Of a stretch of DNA of 64,000 bases, positions 51,834 through 59,262 are shown in pieces. Every line of letters begins with the position of its first letter. The stretch's first letter is position 1. This DNA comes from Candidatus Sericytochromatia bacterium (GTDB taxonomy: Bacteria > Cyanobacteriota > Sericytochromatia > UBA7694 > JACMQJ01): positions 1 to 64,000 of the forward strand of contig BPII01000010.1 in assembly GCA_026004035.1 (NCBI GenBank), written 5' to 3'. A program made the position numbers and the translations under genes. Below the pieces are notes generated by a model. The model was not told where the DNA came from, ran no database searches, and worked only from the letters and a program-made list of their open reading frames with translations.

Positions 51834-52655
51834 ATGTATAAGTTTGGAAACAAGTTTCAAGAGTATTTTAGAAAAAATAAGAGAAGGTTTCTAAAAAACG
51901 ATTGGATAAGAGATACTCTTGAATTGGTAGATCCGTTCTATAATTTTCATAAAAAAATTTTTGAAAAGAAGTTTAATGTAGAGATTTATAAATTTGAACA
52001 TCAATTAATTAGAATGTTATATTTATATCTCATAGCTGATAATTTAGAAGAAATTAAGAATGTAGATAATGTAGATTTGGTAAAAAAGTTATTTTTTAAA
52101 GAGGGATTATATCTAGTAGGGGTTTATGATAAACTTAGTATTCCTACTAGAAGATTTGTATCGTCGAATAGTCATATTCTTCTAAAAACAAAAAGCAATA
52201 TTGATCTAAATATTTTATCTAAGGATAAATTTGATCTTAGAAGGTATTTACTAAACGATATTATTTTCTATTTTTTTAATCTTTATTTAGATACTGATTT
52301 AGATTTATATCTTTTTAATGAAAATTTATTTTTTGAAAAAAAACACCAATACGGAATTGGTGCTATGTTGTTAAAAAGCAAGTACAGATCAAACATTTTG
52401 ATCCATAGAAAAAAGGTCTTTGATTCTGGGAATGTACAAAATTTTATCTTAATAGGATATGCTGGCGAAAGATTTATAAATGAAGATCTAAAATTTGACA
52501 TTTTCAAGTATGTAGAAAGTTATTCTAGAATAGATTTAATAAAATGGCAGTATAATCTGTTCCAGGAAATTGATCCTGTAAAGAGCTACATAATAAAAGC
52601 ATTACATAGGGGGTATTTTACTCCCAGAATTGGAAAAGTTAAAAGAAAAAAATAA
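51834..52655 (+). CDS. hypothetical protein, last gene of the conjugation cassette
   Basis: The 273-residue basic protein starts behind TCAGGAGG and ends before a terminator. It is mostly helical with Phe/Tyr-rich segments, and has no motif I recognise. It shares operon, codon habits (more CTA Leu and TCT Ser) and spacing with the E1, E2-like and JAB-like genes, so it is probably a fourth component, for example substrate or adaptor. Confidence 0.65.
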   Translation: MYKFGNKFQEYFRKNKRRFLKNDWIRDTLELVDPFYNFHKKIFEKKFNVEIYKFEHQLIRMLYLYLIADNLEEIKNVDNVDLVKKLFFKEGLYLVGVYDKLSIPTRRFVSSNSHILLKTKSNIDLNILSKDKFDLRRYLLNDIIFYFFNLYLDTDLDLYLFNENLFFEKKHQYGIGAMLLKSKYRSNILIHRKKVFDSGNVQNFILIGYAGERFINEDLKFDIFKYVESYSRIDLIKWQYNLFQEIDPVKSYIIKALHRGYFTPRIGKVKRKK

Positions 52656-52669
52656 CTATTAACACTTCC

Positions 52670-52700
52670 AGGGGATTTTAGAAATCCCCTTCTAATTTTT
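52670..52700 (+). terminator. rho-independent terminator of the cassette
   Basis: AGGGGATTT (52670-52678) pairs with AAATCCCCT (52682-52690) around a TAG loop, followed by a T-rich tail. Confidence 0.85.
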
Positions 52701-52762
52701 ACCTTTCTATTGAGATTGAGTCTTAATCTCAACTAAAAAATATAATAACAATTTTTTTTTGA

Positions 52763-52790
52763 TTGACTTAAAATCAAAAAATAATAATAT
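52763..52790 (+). promoter_or_regulatory. sigma-70-like promoter
   Basis: TTGACT (52763-52768), 16 bases, TAATAT (52785-52790), then an AAGGAG site and the ATG at 52826. An 8-bp hairpin (TTGAGATT/AATCTCAA) lies shortly upstream near 52711-52733. Confidence 0.5.
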
Positions 52791-52825
52791 AAAATAATAA
52801 AACAATAAAATAAGGAGTATTATAT

Positions 52826-53461
52826 ATGAAGTTAAAAATTGTTGAGAAAAAAGAAAAACCAAAAAATAAAAAAATTAAGAAAATAAAGAAAGAAAAAACT
52901 AAACAATATAACATTAATAAAATGCTAGAAGATGGAAATGGAAAAATAAAAAATCTAATAGACATGTTTGACAAAATGGCTTCCAAAATGGAAGCCAGAA
53001 GGTTCGGACATCTTTGTTGGTATCAAGATGTCCGACAAGATGCTATTTTATTCTTACTTGAATCAAAATCGCTAGGAATTGTTCCTAGCGATAGCGATGT
53101 ATTTAATGTTATGAGTACCTCGCTGAAAAAATATTGGCAAAACTCTGGATATGATCTTCAAGATCATATACAGAAATTAACAAAAGAATATATAATAAAA
53201 AAAGAAAATAAATTCGATTATAAAAAATTTCTAAAAATGCTTCCAGATAAGGAGTTAAAATGGTTTCTAGGATGGCTTATTAAACTATCTATTGAAAAAG
53301 GGAAAAAGGTTAAGTTGATAGATATTTCTAGATTTTTATGCAAAAATTTCCCAAACAACACTAGAAGTTCAGACCCAGTGTTGTATAGCAAAAAAATAAA
53401 TAAAAAAATACAAAAAAATAAAAGATTCTTTTATTTTTACATGAATTTGATCAAGGGTTAG
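52826..53461 (+). CDS. hypothetical basic protein with weak sigma-factor-like segment
   Basis: In the 211-residue protein residues 1-40 are Lys-rich. Residues about 60-80 ('FGHLCWYQDVRQDAILFLLES') weakly resemble sigma region 2 (D-x-x-Q-x-x-x-x-x-L), and a later helical region could contact DNA. A phage transcription factor is possible but unproven. The gene has its own promoter and terminator. At least four perfect hairpins (8-11 bp) plus an 8-bp long-loop repeat lie within its coding sequence. Confidence 0.55.
   Translation: MKLKIVEKKEKPKNKKIKKIKKEKTKQYNINKMLEDGNGKIKNLIDMFDKMASKMEARRFGHLCWYQDVRQDAILFLLESKSLGIVPSDSDVFNVMSTSLKKYWQNSGYDLQDHIQKLTKEYIIKKENKFDYKKFLKMLPDKELKWFLGWLIKLSIEKGKKVKLIDISRFLCKNFPNNTRSSDPVLYSKKINKKIQKNKRFFYFYMNLIKG
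52977..53384. repeat. five perfect inverted repeats within one 636-base gene
   Basis: TGGCTTCC (52977-52984/52990-52997), TCGGACATCTT (53004-53014/53025-53035), ATCGCTAGGAA (53068-53078/53082-53092), ATATGATCTT (53149-53158/53160-53169) and ACAACACT (53355-53362/53377-53384). Each pair is exact. This density in coding sequence is well above what I see in the tail or replication genes. Confidence 0.85.
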
Positions 53462-53478
53462 CCTTGATCTTTTTTTTA
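53449..53478 (+). terminator. terminator overlapping a stop codon
   Basis: GATCAAGG (53449-53456) pairs with CCTTGATC (53462-53469), with the TAG stop in the loop region, followed by a run of eight Ts. Confidence 0.9.
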
Positions 53479-53515
53479 TTTTTTTATTGAATTAGTGTTC
53501 AGATTACAAATTAAT

Positions 53516-53551
53516 CTTGAAAGGGATATTCCATGGCGGTATCCTTTCAAG
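53516..53551. repeat. hairpin built from both orientations of the CTTGAAA word
   Basis: CTTGAAAGG (53516-53524) with GATA, and TATC with CTTTCAAG ending at 53551, form a stem with one bulged G around a loop containing CCATGG. It lies just right of the rightward transcription end. Confidence 0.75.
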
Positions 53552-53645
53552 GAAATTAAAATCAATATCATAACAAATCCAAACACAAATAGTAGATATA
53601 TTTAGTAGTATTATCAAAAAGATTTAGATATCATTTTCAAAAATT

Positions 53646-53660
53646 ATTGTTGTTGTAATT
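53646..53660 (+). repeat. right copy of 15-bp direct repeat ATTGTTGTTGTAATT
   Basis: It is identical to 47157-47171. Further GTTGTT-rich units follow near 53674, 53700 and 53730. Confidence 0.55.
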
Positions 53661-53908
53661 ATAAAATAATTTAGTTGTTGTCGTTATAAAAGAATTTGGT
53701 TGTTATTGTTGTTGTTTTTTGCAAAAATTTTTGTTGTTGTTTTCAGGGAAATAATTACCAGCAAATAATGAATATGTAAATTCAAATTTGCTTAGCATTA
53801 GTTTTGTAAAATGAAATGTAATTTATAAATGCGGGCGGTTTCAAGTAAAAAACATATAATATATATAACACAAATAATAATAGTAGTATATTTATTTTTC
53901 TAAATAGT

Positions 53909-53979
53909 TTTATAACGGTCTTTATAACGGTCTTTATTAATAGCTTTAAAATAATCTTTTAATAATCTTTAGAATGGTC
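53909..53979. repeat. 12-base tandem repeat array, six units
   Basis: Units begin TTTATAACGGTC (two exact copies), then diverge (TTTATTAATAGC, TTTAAAATAATC, an 11-base unit, TTTAGAATGGTC). The periodicity is clear by eye. Confidence 0.75.
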
Positions 53980-54085
53980 TTTATATTTTTATTAAACTTT
54001 TACGTTTTTAATTTTTTATTTATGTTTATGTTTATGTTTTTATTATTTTTGAACCATTCAAAAATTAAACAAAATTTATGAATCT

Positions 54086-54262
54086 TTTAAATGTAAAAGG
54101 TAAATGTAAATGTAAATATAAAATGTAAATATAAAAGAATATAAAAGTAAATATAAAATGTAAATATAAAAGGTAAATGTAAATGTAAATGTAAAGGTCA
54201 AGGTCAAGGTAAATATAAAATGTAAATGTAAATGTAAAAGGTAAAGGTAAATGTAAAGGTCT
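54086..54262. repeat. GTAAAT/GTAAAG hexamer tandem repeat region
   Basis: Multiples of GTAAAT, GTAAAG and TATAAAA fill about 175 bases. They encode a Thr-Phe alternating frame on the reverse strand, which I treat as an artefact. Confidence 0.8.
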
Positions 54263-54321
54263 ATAAATATCAATTATTTTAAGGTTTAATACTCTTTTAT
54301 CTTAAATAAAGACAAAAAAAA

Positions 54322-54339
54322 TGCCAGCCGAAGCTGGCA
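54322..54339 (-). terminator. leftward terminator with UUCG tetraloop
   Basis: On the reverse strand TGCCAGC and GCTGGCA enclose TTCG, closed by C-G, the extra-stable C(UUCG)G loop, and a run of eight Ts follows (54313-54321 as As on the top strand). It ends the leftward operon. Confidence 0.9.
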
Positions 54340-54349
54340 CATATAGAAT

Positions 54350-54691
54350 TTATTTTTTTTGGTTTTTTTTAGTTTCTTTCTTTTCAACCGATTCTTTTTC
54401 TGGCTCGAAAGTGAGATCTTGAACGAGGAAGATCAACCTATCCTCCTCCTCTTTGAAAGAGGAAGATATGGTAAAAATCTTTTTTCTGTTTTTGTTTAAC
54501 AATCTTAGCTCGACCACGTTTCCTGAACCTGGTCGAAACTCATAAAAACAATCAGAGAATTTTTCAACAATTTCACAAAAACCAAATTGCCCGTTTTTTT
54601 GGGCAACCCAATTTTTTACATCTGAAACAGATGTTCCTTTTTGAACATCTGTTTTTTCAGCAGTTTGTCTTTCAACTATTTTAATTTTCAT
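54350..54691 (-). CDS. hypothetical protein, 113 residues
   Basis: The ATG follows an AAAGGAGG site. The N-terminus MKIKIVE resembles the start of the convergent gene at 52826 (MKLKIVE). The middle has beta pattern ('FGFCEIVEKFSDCFYEF', 'VVELRLL'), and the last 25 residues are Lys/Glu-rich. No CTTGAAA word occurs here, and a perfect 12-bp inverted repeat (54625-54636/54643-54654) lies inside. The function is unknown. Confidence 0.7.
   Translation of the reverse strand: MKIKIVERQTAEKTDVQKGTSVSDVKNWVAQKNGQFGFCEIVEKFSDCFYEFRPGSGNVVELRLLNKNRKKIFTISSSFKEEEDRLIFLVQDLTFEPEKESVEKKETKKNQKK
54625..54654. repeat. perfect 12-bp inverted repeat in a leftward gene
   Basis: AAACAGATGTTC (54625-54636) and its complement (54643-54654) are separated by six bases; a third partial copy (ACATCTG) lies at 54618-54624. 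Confidence 0.8.
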
Positions 54692-54723
54692 ATTTCCTCC
54701 TTTAATTTTGTTATACTTCTGTG

Positions 54724-55242
54724 TTATACTTCTGTAGGTTCTTCGAGCCCGATAATTTTTTTTATATTTTCTATTTCTTCTTCGCTAAGCTCACTATTAT
54801 TACTTCTTATGCCCGATTCGTCTCCAAAATTTATCCATCCCCTTTCTGGATGCAGATAGAAATATATGGGTGGGTTTCTGTGTTTGTATGTGTATTTTTT
54901 GATCACAGTTCCCACCATGTATATCCCAAACTGGCTGCAAGAGTTCCCGTATCCACCGACAGAATAATCCTCAAAAACTACTTTTTCTTCTGGAAATGCA
55001 GAATGCCCATAGTCGGAATTTAGAAAAATCCCCATGATTCTATCATCCTTTTTTGGTGGATTAATAAAAATAAAACTTTGATTTTTTTTCTTAAGATAGC
55101 TCAAGCTTCCTTCAATAAAAGGAAGTTCTTCTTTTAATTCTAAATGGTTAGAAATTAAAAGAAGTTCCGTGCGTGTTGCTCCATTTTTTGCTGACCATAC
55201 TATTCCCTTGCCGGAAATTTTTTTACTTATAAAAATTTTCAT
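54724..55242 (-). CDS. hypothetical protein, 172 residues, higher GC than neighbours
   Basis: The ATG follows AAAAAGGAG. The product is beta-rich ('GIVWSAKNGATRTELLLIS', 'SFIFINPPKKDDRIMGIFLN', 'NSCSQFGIYMVGTVIKKYTY') with an acidic C-terminal helix. Codon use is visibly less AT-biased than in the phage core genes and it contains no CTTGAAA word, suggesting foreign origin. No family is recognised. Confidence 0.7.
   Translation of the reverse strand: MKIFISKKISGKGIVWSAKNGATRTELLLISNHLELKEELPFIEGSLSYLKKKNQSFIFINPPKKDDRIMGIFLNSDYGHSAFPEEKVVFEDYSVGGYGNSCSQFGIYMVGTVIKKYTYKHRNPPIYFYLHPERGWINFGDESGIRSNNSELSEEEIENIKKIIGLEEPTEV
55128..55164. repeat. perfect 12-bp inverted repeat in a leftward gene
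   Basis: CTTCTTTTAATT (55128-55139) and its complement (55153-55164) enclose a loop that can itself pair (CTAA/TTAG). Confidence 0.8.
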
Positions 55243-55275
55243 ATTTTTCTCCTTTTTTAATTTTGTTATATTTAT

Positions 55276-55303
55276 AATTTACTTCTTTTCATTTTTTTGT
55301 CAA
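55276..55303 (-). promoter_or_regulatory. leftward sigma-70-like promoter
   Basis: On the reverse strand TTGACA (55303-55298), 16 bases, TAAATT (55281-55276), then the ribosome site and ATG at 55242. The spacing equals that of the rightward promoters at 34921 and 42288. Confidence 0.55.
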
Positions 55304-55520
55304 CTCAAAAAAATTCGTCATAACATTTTTTTGTCGATATTGAGTCTCAATCTCATATATAGTTATTTTAAAAAATCTTTTTTACTGAAAATTTTTTCTT
55401 TTTCGCGTTAAGTTCTATTTATAAAAATCCTTTATCAATCGTATTATATAAAATTTATAAAATTTCGAAAGTACCATACACTTCCGTTCGGTGTTTCTGG
55501 TGGGTATTATTATCAACACT

Positions 55521-55620
55521 CACACCATATAAAAAAATATTACACTCACACTATATAAAAAATATTATACCCGCACCATATAAAAAAATATCATTTTGGT
55601 ACCATATAAAAAAATGCATT
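55521..55620. repeat. four iteron-like repeats at 25-26 bp spacing
   Basis: Units CCATATAAAAAAATATTA-like start at 55525, 55551 (CTATATAAA), 55576 and 55602. The interval is 26, 25 and 26 bases. The array lies in a 459-base gap between two leftward operons that otherwise holds AT-rich sequence, a promoter at 55276-55303, and no gene. It may be an operator array or a replication origin. Confidence 0.8.
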
Positions 55621-55701
55621 ATACTTTATAGATTGGTTTTGTGTAGGGGATTTATCTTGAAACGGCGGGGGATAGACATTTATATAGTATCTTTCAAGAA
55701 A

Positions 55702-56007
55702 TCAAAGATATTTTTCCCAATTGAGGATATGTTTAGTGGTAGAAGGATTTAGGATATAGATAGTATCTGACCCGTCGTGGATGTATGTTTGGTTATTTAT
55801 AAATTCTATTTTTAACGGCCTTTTTATTAAATTTCCGTTTAGAATGGTATTGTAGATATATTTAGATAAGTAATATTTGACTAGATCTTTATTTTCTTGA
55901 AACACATTAGGGTATTTTATCTTTATATTTCTCAATCCTTCTTTTATAATGATATCTATATTTTTAGAAATAGATATTTTTATGTGGATTTTGTCTATTA
56001 GTTCCAT
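55702..56007 (-). CDS. hypothetical protein following the methyltransferase half
   Basis: I start at the ATG at 56007, which lies just inside the 3' end of the preceding gene behind a GGGG-type site. The 101-residue protein is basic and alpha/beta, with no recognised motif. It could be a restriction or specificity partner of the methyltransferase, but this rests on position only. Confidence 0.6.
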   Translation of the reverse strand: MELIDKIHIKISISKNIDIIIKEGLRNIKIKYPNVFQENKDLVKYYLSKYIYNTILNGNLIKRPLKIEFINNQTYIHDGSDTIYILNPSTTKHILNWEKYL

Positions 56008-56014
56008 ATACAAT

Positions 56015-57353
56015 TTAATCCCCGCTTTCAAGAATTTTTACTTCATCATCTTTTAAATTATACATTTGATAAACTATTTCATTAATTTGTTTCTCTATAA
56101 TATCTATATTGCAACCATTTTTTGATTTTATTAATATAACTTCATTTACTAATTTTTCTATTTTTCCAATAGTATCTGTTTCTCCTATTTTTAATGGTAA
56201 ATTCAATAAAGGTTCTTTGTCAATTTGAAATATATTTCCCTTCATTTTTCCTTTATTCTTTAACCAAAATTTTATTAAATTAGAATTTAAAATACCAACT
56301 AAATATTTTAAACTTACTCTGTCAGTTTGAATTATAATATAAACATTAGAAACAAAACATTCAAAATCTATATAAGTAAAAATAGGTTCAGTACATCTCC
56401 TTAAAGATAATATCTTTTCATTTGTATAAGATTTTATATTTCCAGCTCTATGTAATCCATAAGGCTTGAAATCTGATGTTATTATACTACTAAATTTATC
56501 TAAATGTTTTTTTATATTAGGATAATTTTCCATTAATTTTGTATTTTTAAATTTTGATTGTGTAAATATAATCCAATATTTATTTTTATTGATAGTATAA
56601 TATTTTTCTATTTCTTTTGGAGTATAAAAAGGTTTTATTAAACTCATTTCATCTTTACTTAAATTTAATGACACTAATTCTTTTTCATTTAAGACAAATA
56701 TACCATCTCCTACATTTATATTTTCATCTAAAAAAGGAATATGTTTCTTTTTGACAAAATCCTGTGGAATTATTATACCTATAGTAACTTCATTCTTATT
56801 CAAATTAAAATTTGCCTGATCTTGTATCTTTTCTAATAAATCTTCATATTTATTAAATGTTAAAATCTTATTTATATGTTTATGTTTTATTATTTCTGGA
56901 TAAAAAATTTCAATATTTTTTTCATTTTCTACATCTTTATGTATATTATTTAAGTTAGTATTTTCTGAAAGAAATCTAATATACTCAAATTTATACCCCT
57001 CATTGTTTTTATTTTTTTGAAGGATCATAATCATAGTGTATATACCTGCATTTTTGAAAATTTTTGATTTATTAAAATCTATAAGTTTCAAAATTTTAGC
57101 ATCTTCTATTACTTTATTTCTCATTTTGAAAGCACCAAAATTATTAATCCAATTGTTAGTTGCTATAAAAACCAATAAGCCATCATCTTTTAAAATATCT
57201 AATCCTAAACAAGCAAAAAAAATACCAAATATCCATTTTTGTATGATAGTAATTCAAATGTTTCAAATCATCTAATACTTTTTGATTTATATATTCTTTT
57301 ATATAAGGGGGATTACCTATAATAATATCGAATCCGATTTTTATATAATCCAT
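56015..57353 (-). pseudogene. Eco57I/TaqI-type N6-adenine methyltransferase, C-terminal half, frameshifted
   Basis: From the ATG at 57353 the frame encodes 'GFDIIIGNPPYIKEYI' (the NPPY motif of N6-adenine methyltransferases). At a run of eight As (57215-57222; Ts on the coding strand) the frame must change by one base to continue into 386 residues with 'LLVFIATNNWINNFGAF' and a TaqI-like specificity region ('GLHRAGNIKSYTNEKILSLRR', 'YLVGILNSNLIKFWLK', 'IFQIDKEPLLNLPL'). Seven Ts would restore one frame. The SAM-binding motif I is missing here but is encoded at 61.5 kb. It is a decayed gene, a slippage-dependent gene, or a sequence error. Confidence 0.8.
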
Positions 57354-57382
57354 ATATAATTATTTTTCTAACATTAATCTTT

Positions 57383-58147
57383 TTAAAATAGAGATTTTTG
57401 TTTTATAAAATTTTCTATTAGTTTATTGGCTGTTTCACAATAATTCCTTGAAAGTTCTATACCTATAAACCTTCTTTTTAACTTTAAACACGCCAATGCT
57501 GTCGTACCTGTACCTATGAAAGGATCTAAAATAATATCATCTGGATAAGTAAAAAGTTTTATCAATCTTTCAGGTATTTCAAGCGGAAATTTAGCAGGAT
57601 GTTTTAATTTTTTCATTTCAGTATCTGGATTTATATTCCAAAAAGTAGTAGTTATCTTAGCATACTCAAATTCCGACATTTCAAGAATATCTATATCCTT
57701 AATATACTTATCATCCCCCTTTGTAAATACTAAAATATATTCTATATTAGATTTTATGTACGGACTTTTATGTTTCTGAGATCCTAAAAATGGAACACAT
57801 TTATAATTATTTTTATACCATATTATTTCGGTATAAAATTGCAATCCTTTTTTTAAGAGATAATTAGATATTATATGATGTGTTGGAATTTTTTTACTTA
57901 TTACAGGTTGTATATTTATAATCAATCTTCTATTTTGATTTAATACTCTTACTAGTTCATCTAGTACTTGAAACAACCAGTTGAAATACTCATCAAAATC
58001 CCTATTATCATTATAAACATCATAATCCCGCCCCATATTATAGGGCGGTGATGTTATAACTGCATCAATAGAACAATCAGGAATAGCTTTCAAGACTTCT
58101 AAACAATCCCCATTAATTATCTTGTTTATAAACTTTTCTAACTCCAT
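57383..58147 (-). CDS. DNA methyltransferase, beta class (SPPY), ends in clamp-binding-like motif
   Basis: In the 254-residue protein 'DAVITSPPYNMGRDY' (motif IV, about residue 33) comes before 'DPFIGTGTTALAC' (motif I, about 212) and 'RFIGIELSRNYC', the order of beta-class enzymes. SPPY is common in N4-cytosine enzymes, but N6-adenine activity is possible. The last residues are QKSLF, which fits the QxxLF sliding-clamp motif, and the clamp gene lies 1 base upstream in the same operon. Confidence 0.88.
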   Translation of the reverse strand: MELEKFINKIINGDCLEVLKAIPDCSIDAVITSPPYNMGRDYDVYNDNRDFDEYFNWLFQVLDELVRVLNQNRRLIINIQPVISKKIPTHHIISNYLLKKGLQFYTEIIWYKNNYKCVPFLGSQKHKSPYIKSNIEYILVFTKGDDKYIKDIDILEMSEFEYAKITTTFWNINPDTEMKKLKHPAKFPLEIPERLIKLFTYPDDIILDPFIGTGTTALACLKLKRRFIGIELSRNYCETANKLIENFIKQKSLF

Positions 58148-58148
58148 A

Positions 58149-59207
58149 CTACATCGATAAACACATTATTAAACAATTTCTACTAGATTCATCCTTTATA
58201 AATACAGGACTTTTAGAAGGATTAGAAGGATTATAAAAAATATTAACACTATCATTGTCTAAAAACTCTAATATAGAATAAAGCTTTCTAGGATTCATTT
58301 TAATATTAATATCTACACCATTTTTTTGTAATAATTCTATCCTATTTTCTATCTCTATTCTATTATCCTCTACATAATATATAACTAAATCATTATTTTC
58401 TGTTTTTAATCCAACCCACATCATACTATCTATTTCTTTAATAATATCCCTGAAAATATTCCTGTTAATAGTAATAGAATTGTATTCTTTTATATCAGGA
58501 AAAACACTTTTATAATTAGGAAATGAATCTTCCATTTGAGGAGTAAAATAATAAATATTACCAGATTCAAAAATATTCCAATTATCTACTTTATATATGT
58601 TTATGTTATCATTAATATCTTGAAATACTTTCAAGATTTTAGGTAGATCGGAAACATTTAGATTGATAGAAGATTCAAATTGTATAGGAAATATTAACAT
58701 AAAAGCGCCATCAGTTGCAACACAATCTCCTTTATCAAATCTTACCCTATCGCTCAACGACCTGTCTTTTGATTTTCCATAATTAAAATTCCTACAAATA
58801 GATAAAATACCGTCAATATCTTCCAATCTTATAGTACCTGCATATTCTTTTCTATCTAATAAATCATCTATGTCTGAAAAATCGTATTCCTCTTTTTTAG
58901 ATAACTTTATTTTATTTTTTTCTGTTTTTATCAATATTGTATTTTTGCTATCTTTTATTTCAATGTTGTCGTAAATAATACTCATTTCAAGAAACTTTAT
59001 AAAATCAAATAAATCTAAACTAGCTTTTATTCCTAAATCTTCTTTTAATGTATACTTGAAAACCATTGGATTAGAAATGGATCTAATTAAAATATTATTA
59101 TTTTCTATCTTAAAAAAAGTATAGTCCCTTTGAGTATTTGCCGATACTTTTTTTAGTATTTCAAGTAAATCTGATATACTACTCTTATTTATAGTTAAAC
59201 TACTCAT
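58149..59207 (-). CDS. DnaN-like sliding clamp (DNA polymerase III beta type)
   Basis: The 352-residue protein has the three-domain clamp layout: an N-terminal 'ISDLLEILKKVSANTQRD', middle-domain 'DRVRFDKGDCVATDGAFMLIFP' (the ..aTDGhRLa.. block), 'EDSFPNYKSVFP' (the conserved FPdY..v.P block) and a C-terminal 'INIKMNPRKLYSILEFLDND' ending in a short CLSM. A bacterial-type beta clamp is unusual beside a phage family A polymerase; no clamp loader is visible. An AGGAGG site precedes the ATG. Confidence 0.85.
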   Translation of the reverse strand: MSSLTINKSSISDLLEILKKVSANTQRDYTFFKIENNNILIRSISNPMVFKYTLKEDLGIKASLDLFDFIKFLEMSIIYDNIEIKDSKNTILIKTEKNKIKLSKKEEYDFSDIDDLLDRKEYAGTIRLEDIDGILSICRNFNYGKSKDRSLSDRVRFDKGDCVATDGAFMLIFPIQFESSINLNVSDLPKILKVFQDINDNINIYKVDNWNIFESGNIYYFTPQMEDSFPNYKSVFPDIKEYNSITINRNIFRDIIKEIDSMMWVGLKTENNDLVIYYVEDNRIEIENRIELLQKNGVDINIKMNPRKLYSILEFLDNDSVNIFYNPSNPSKSPVFIKDESSRNCLIMCLSM

Positions 59208-59262
59208 AAAACCTCCTTATTTTTACATTTAATTTTAATTTAATATTCTGTCTAATATTTTT

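Larger units (their letters stand above)
53479..54320. other. convergent non-coding junction rich in tandem repeats
   Basis: Rightward genes end at 53461 and leftward genes at 54350. Between them are the CTTGAAA hairpin, GTT repeats (53646-53745), six 12-base units starting TTTATAACGGTC (53909-53979), TTTATG repeats (near 54016-54040) and GTAAAT/GTAAAG hexamer repeats (54086-54262). No gene is present; a leftward frame over the hexamers is low-complexity only. It may be a replication or termination zone, or a recombination scar. Confidence 0.7.

Noticed and set aside
54076-54273. Leftward open frame of Thr-Phe repeats
   Set aside because: It is a by-product of the GTAAAT hexamer repeats, has no ribosome site and is low-complexity only.
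55521-55620. CRISPR array
   Set aside because: Only four short, imperfect AT-rich units with spacing of 25-26 bases, no unique spacers of normal length and no cas genes beside it.
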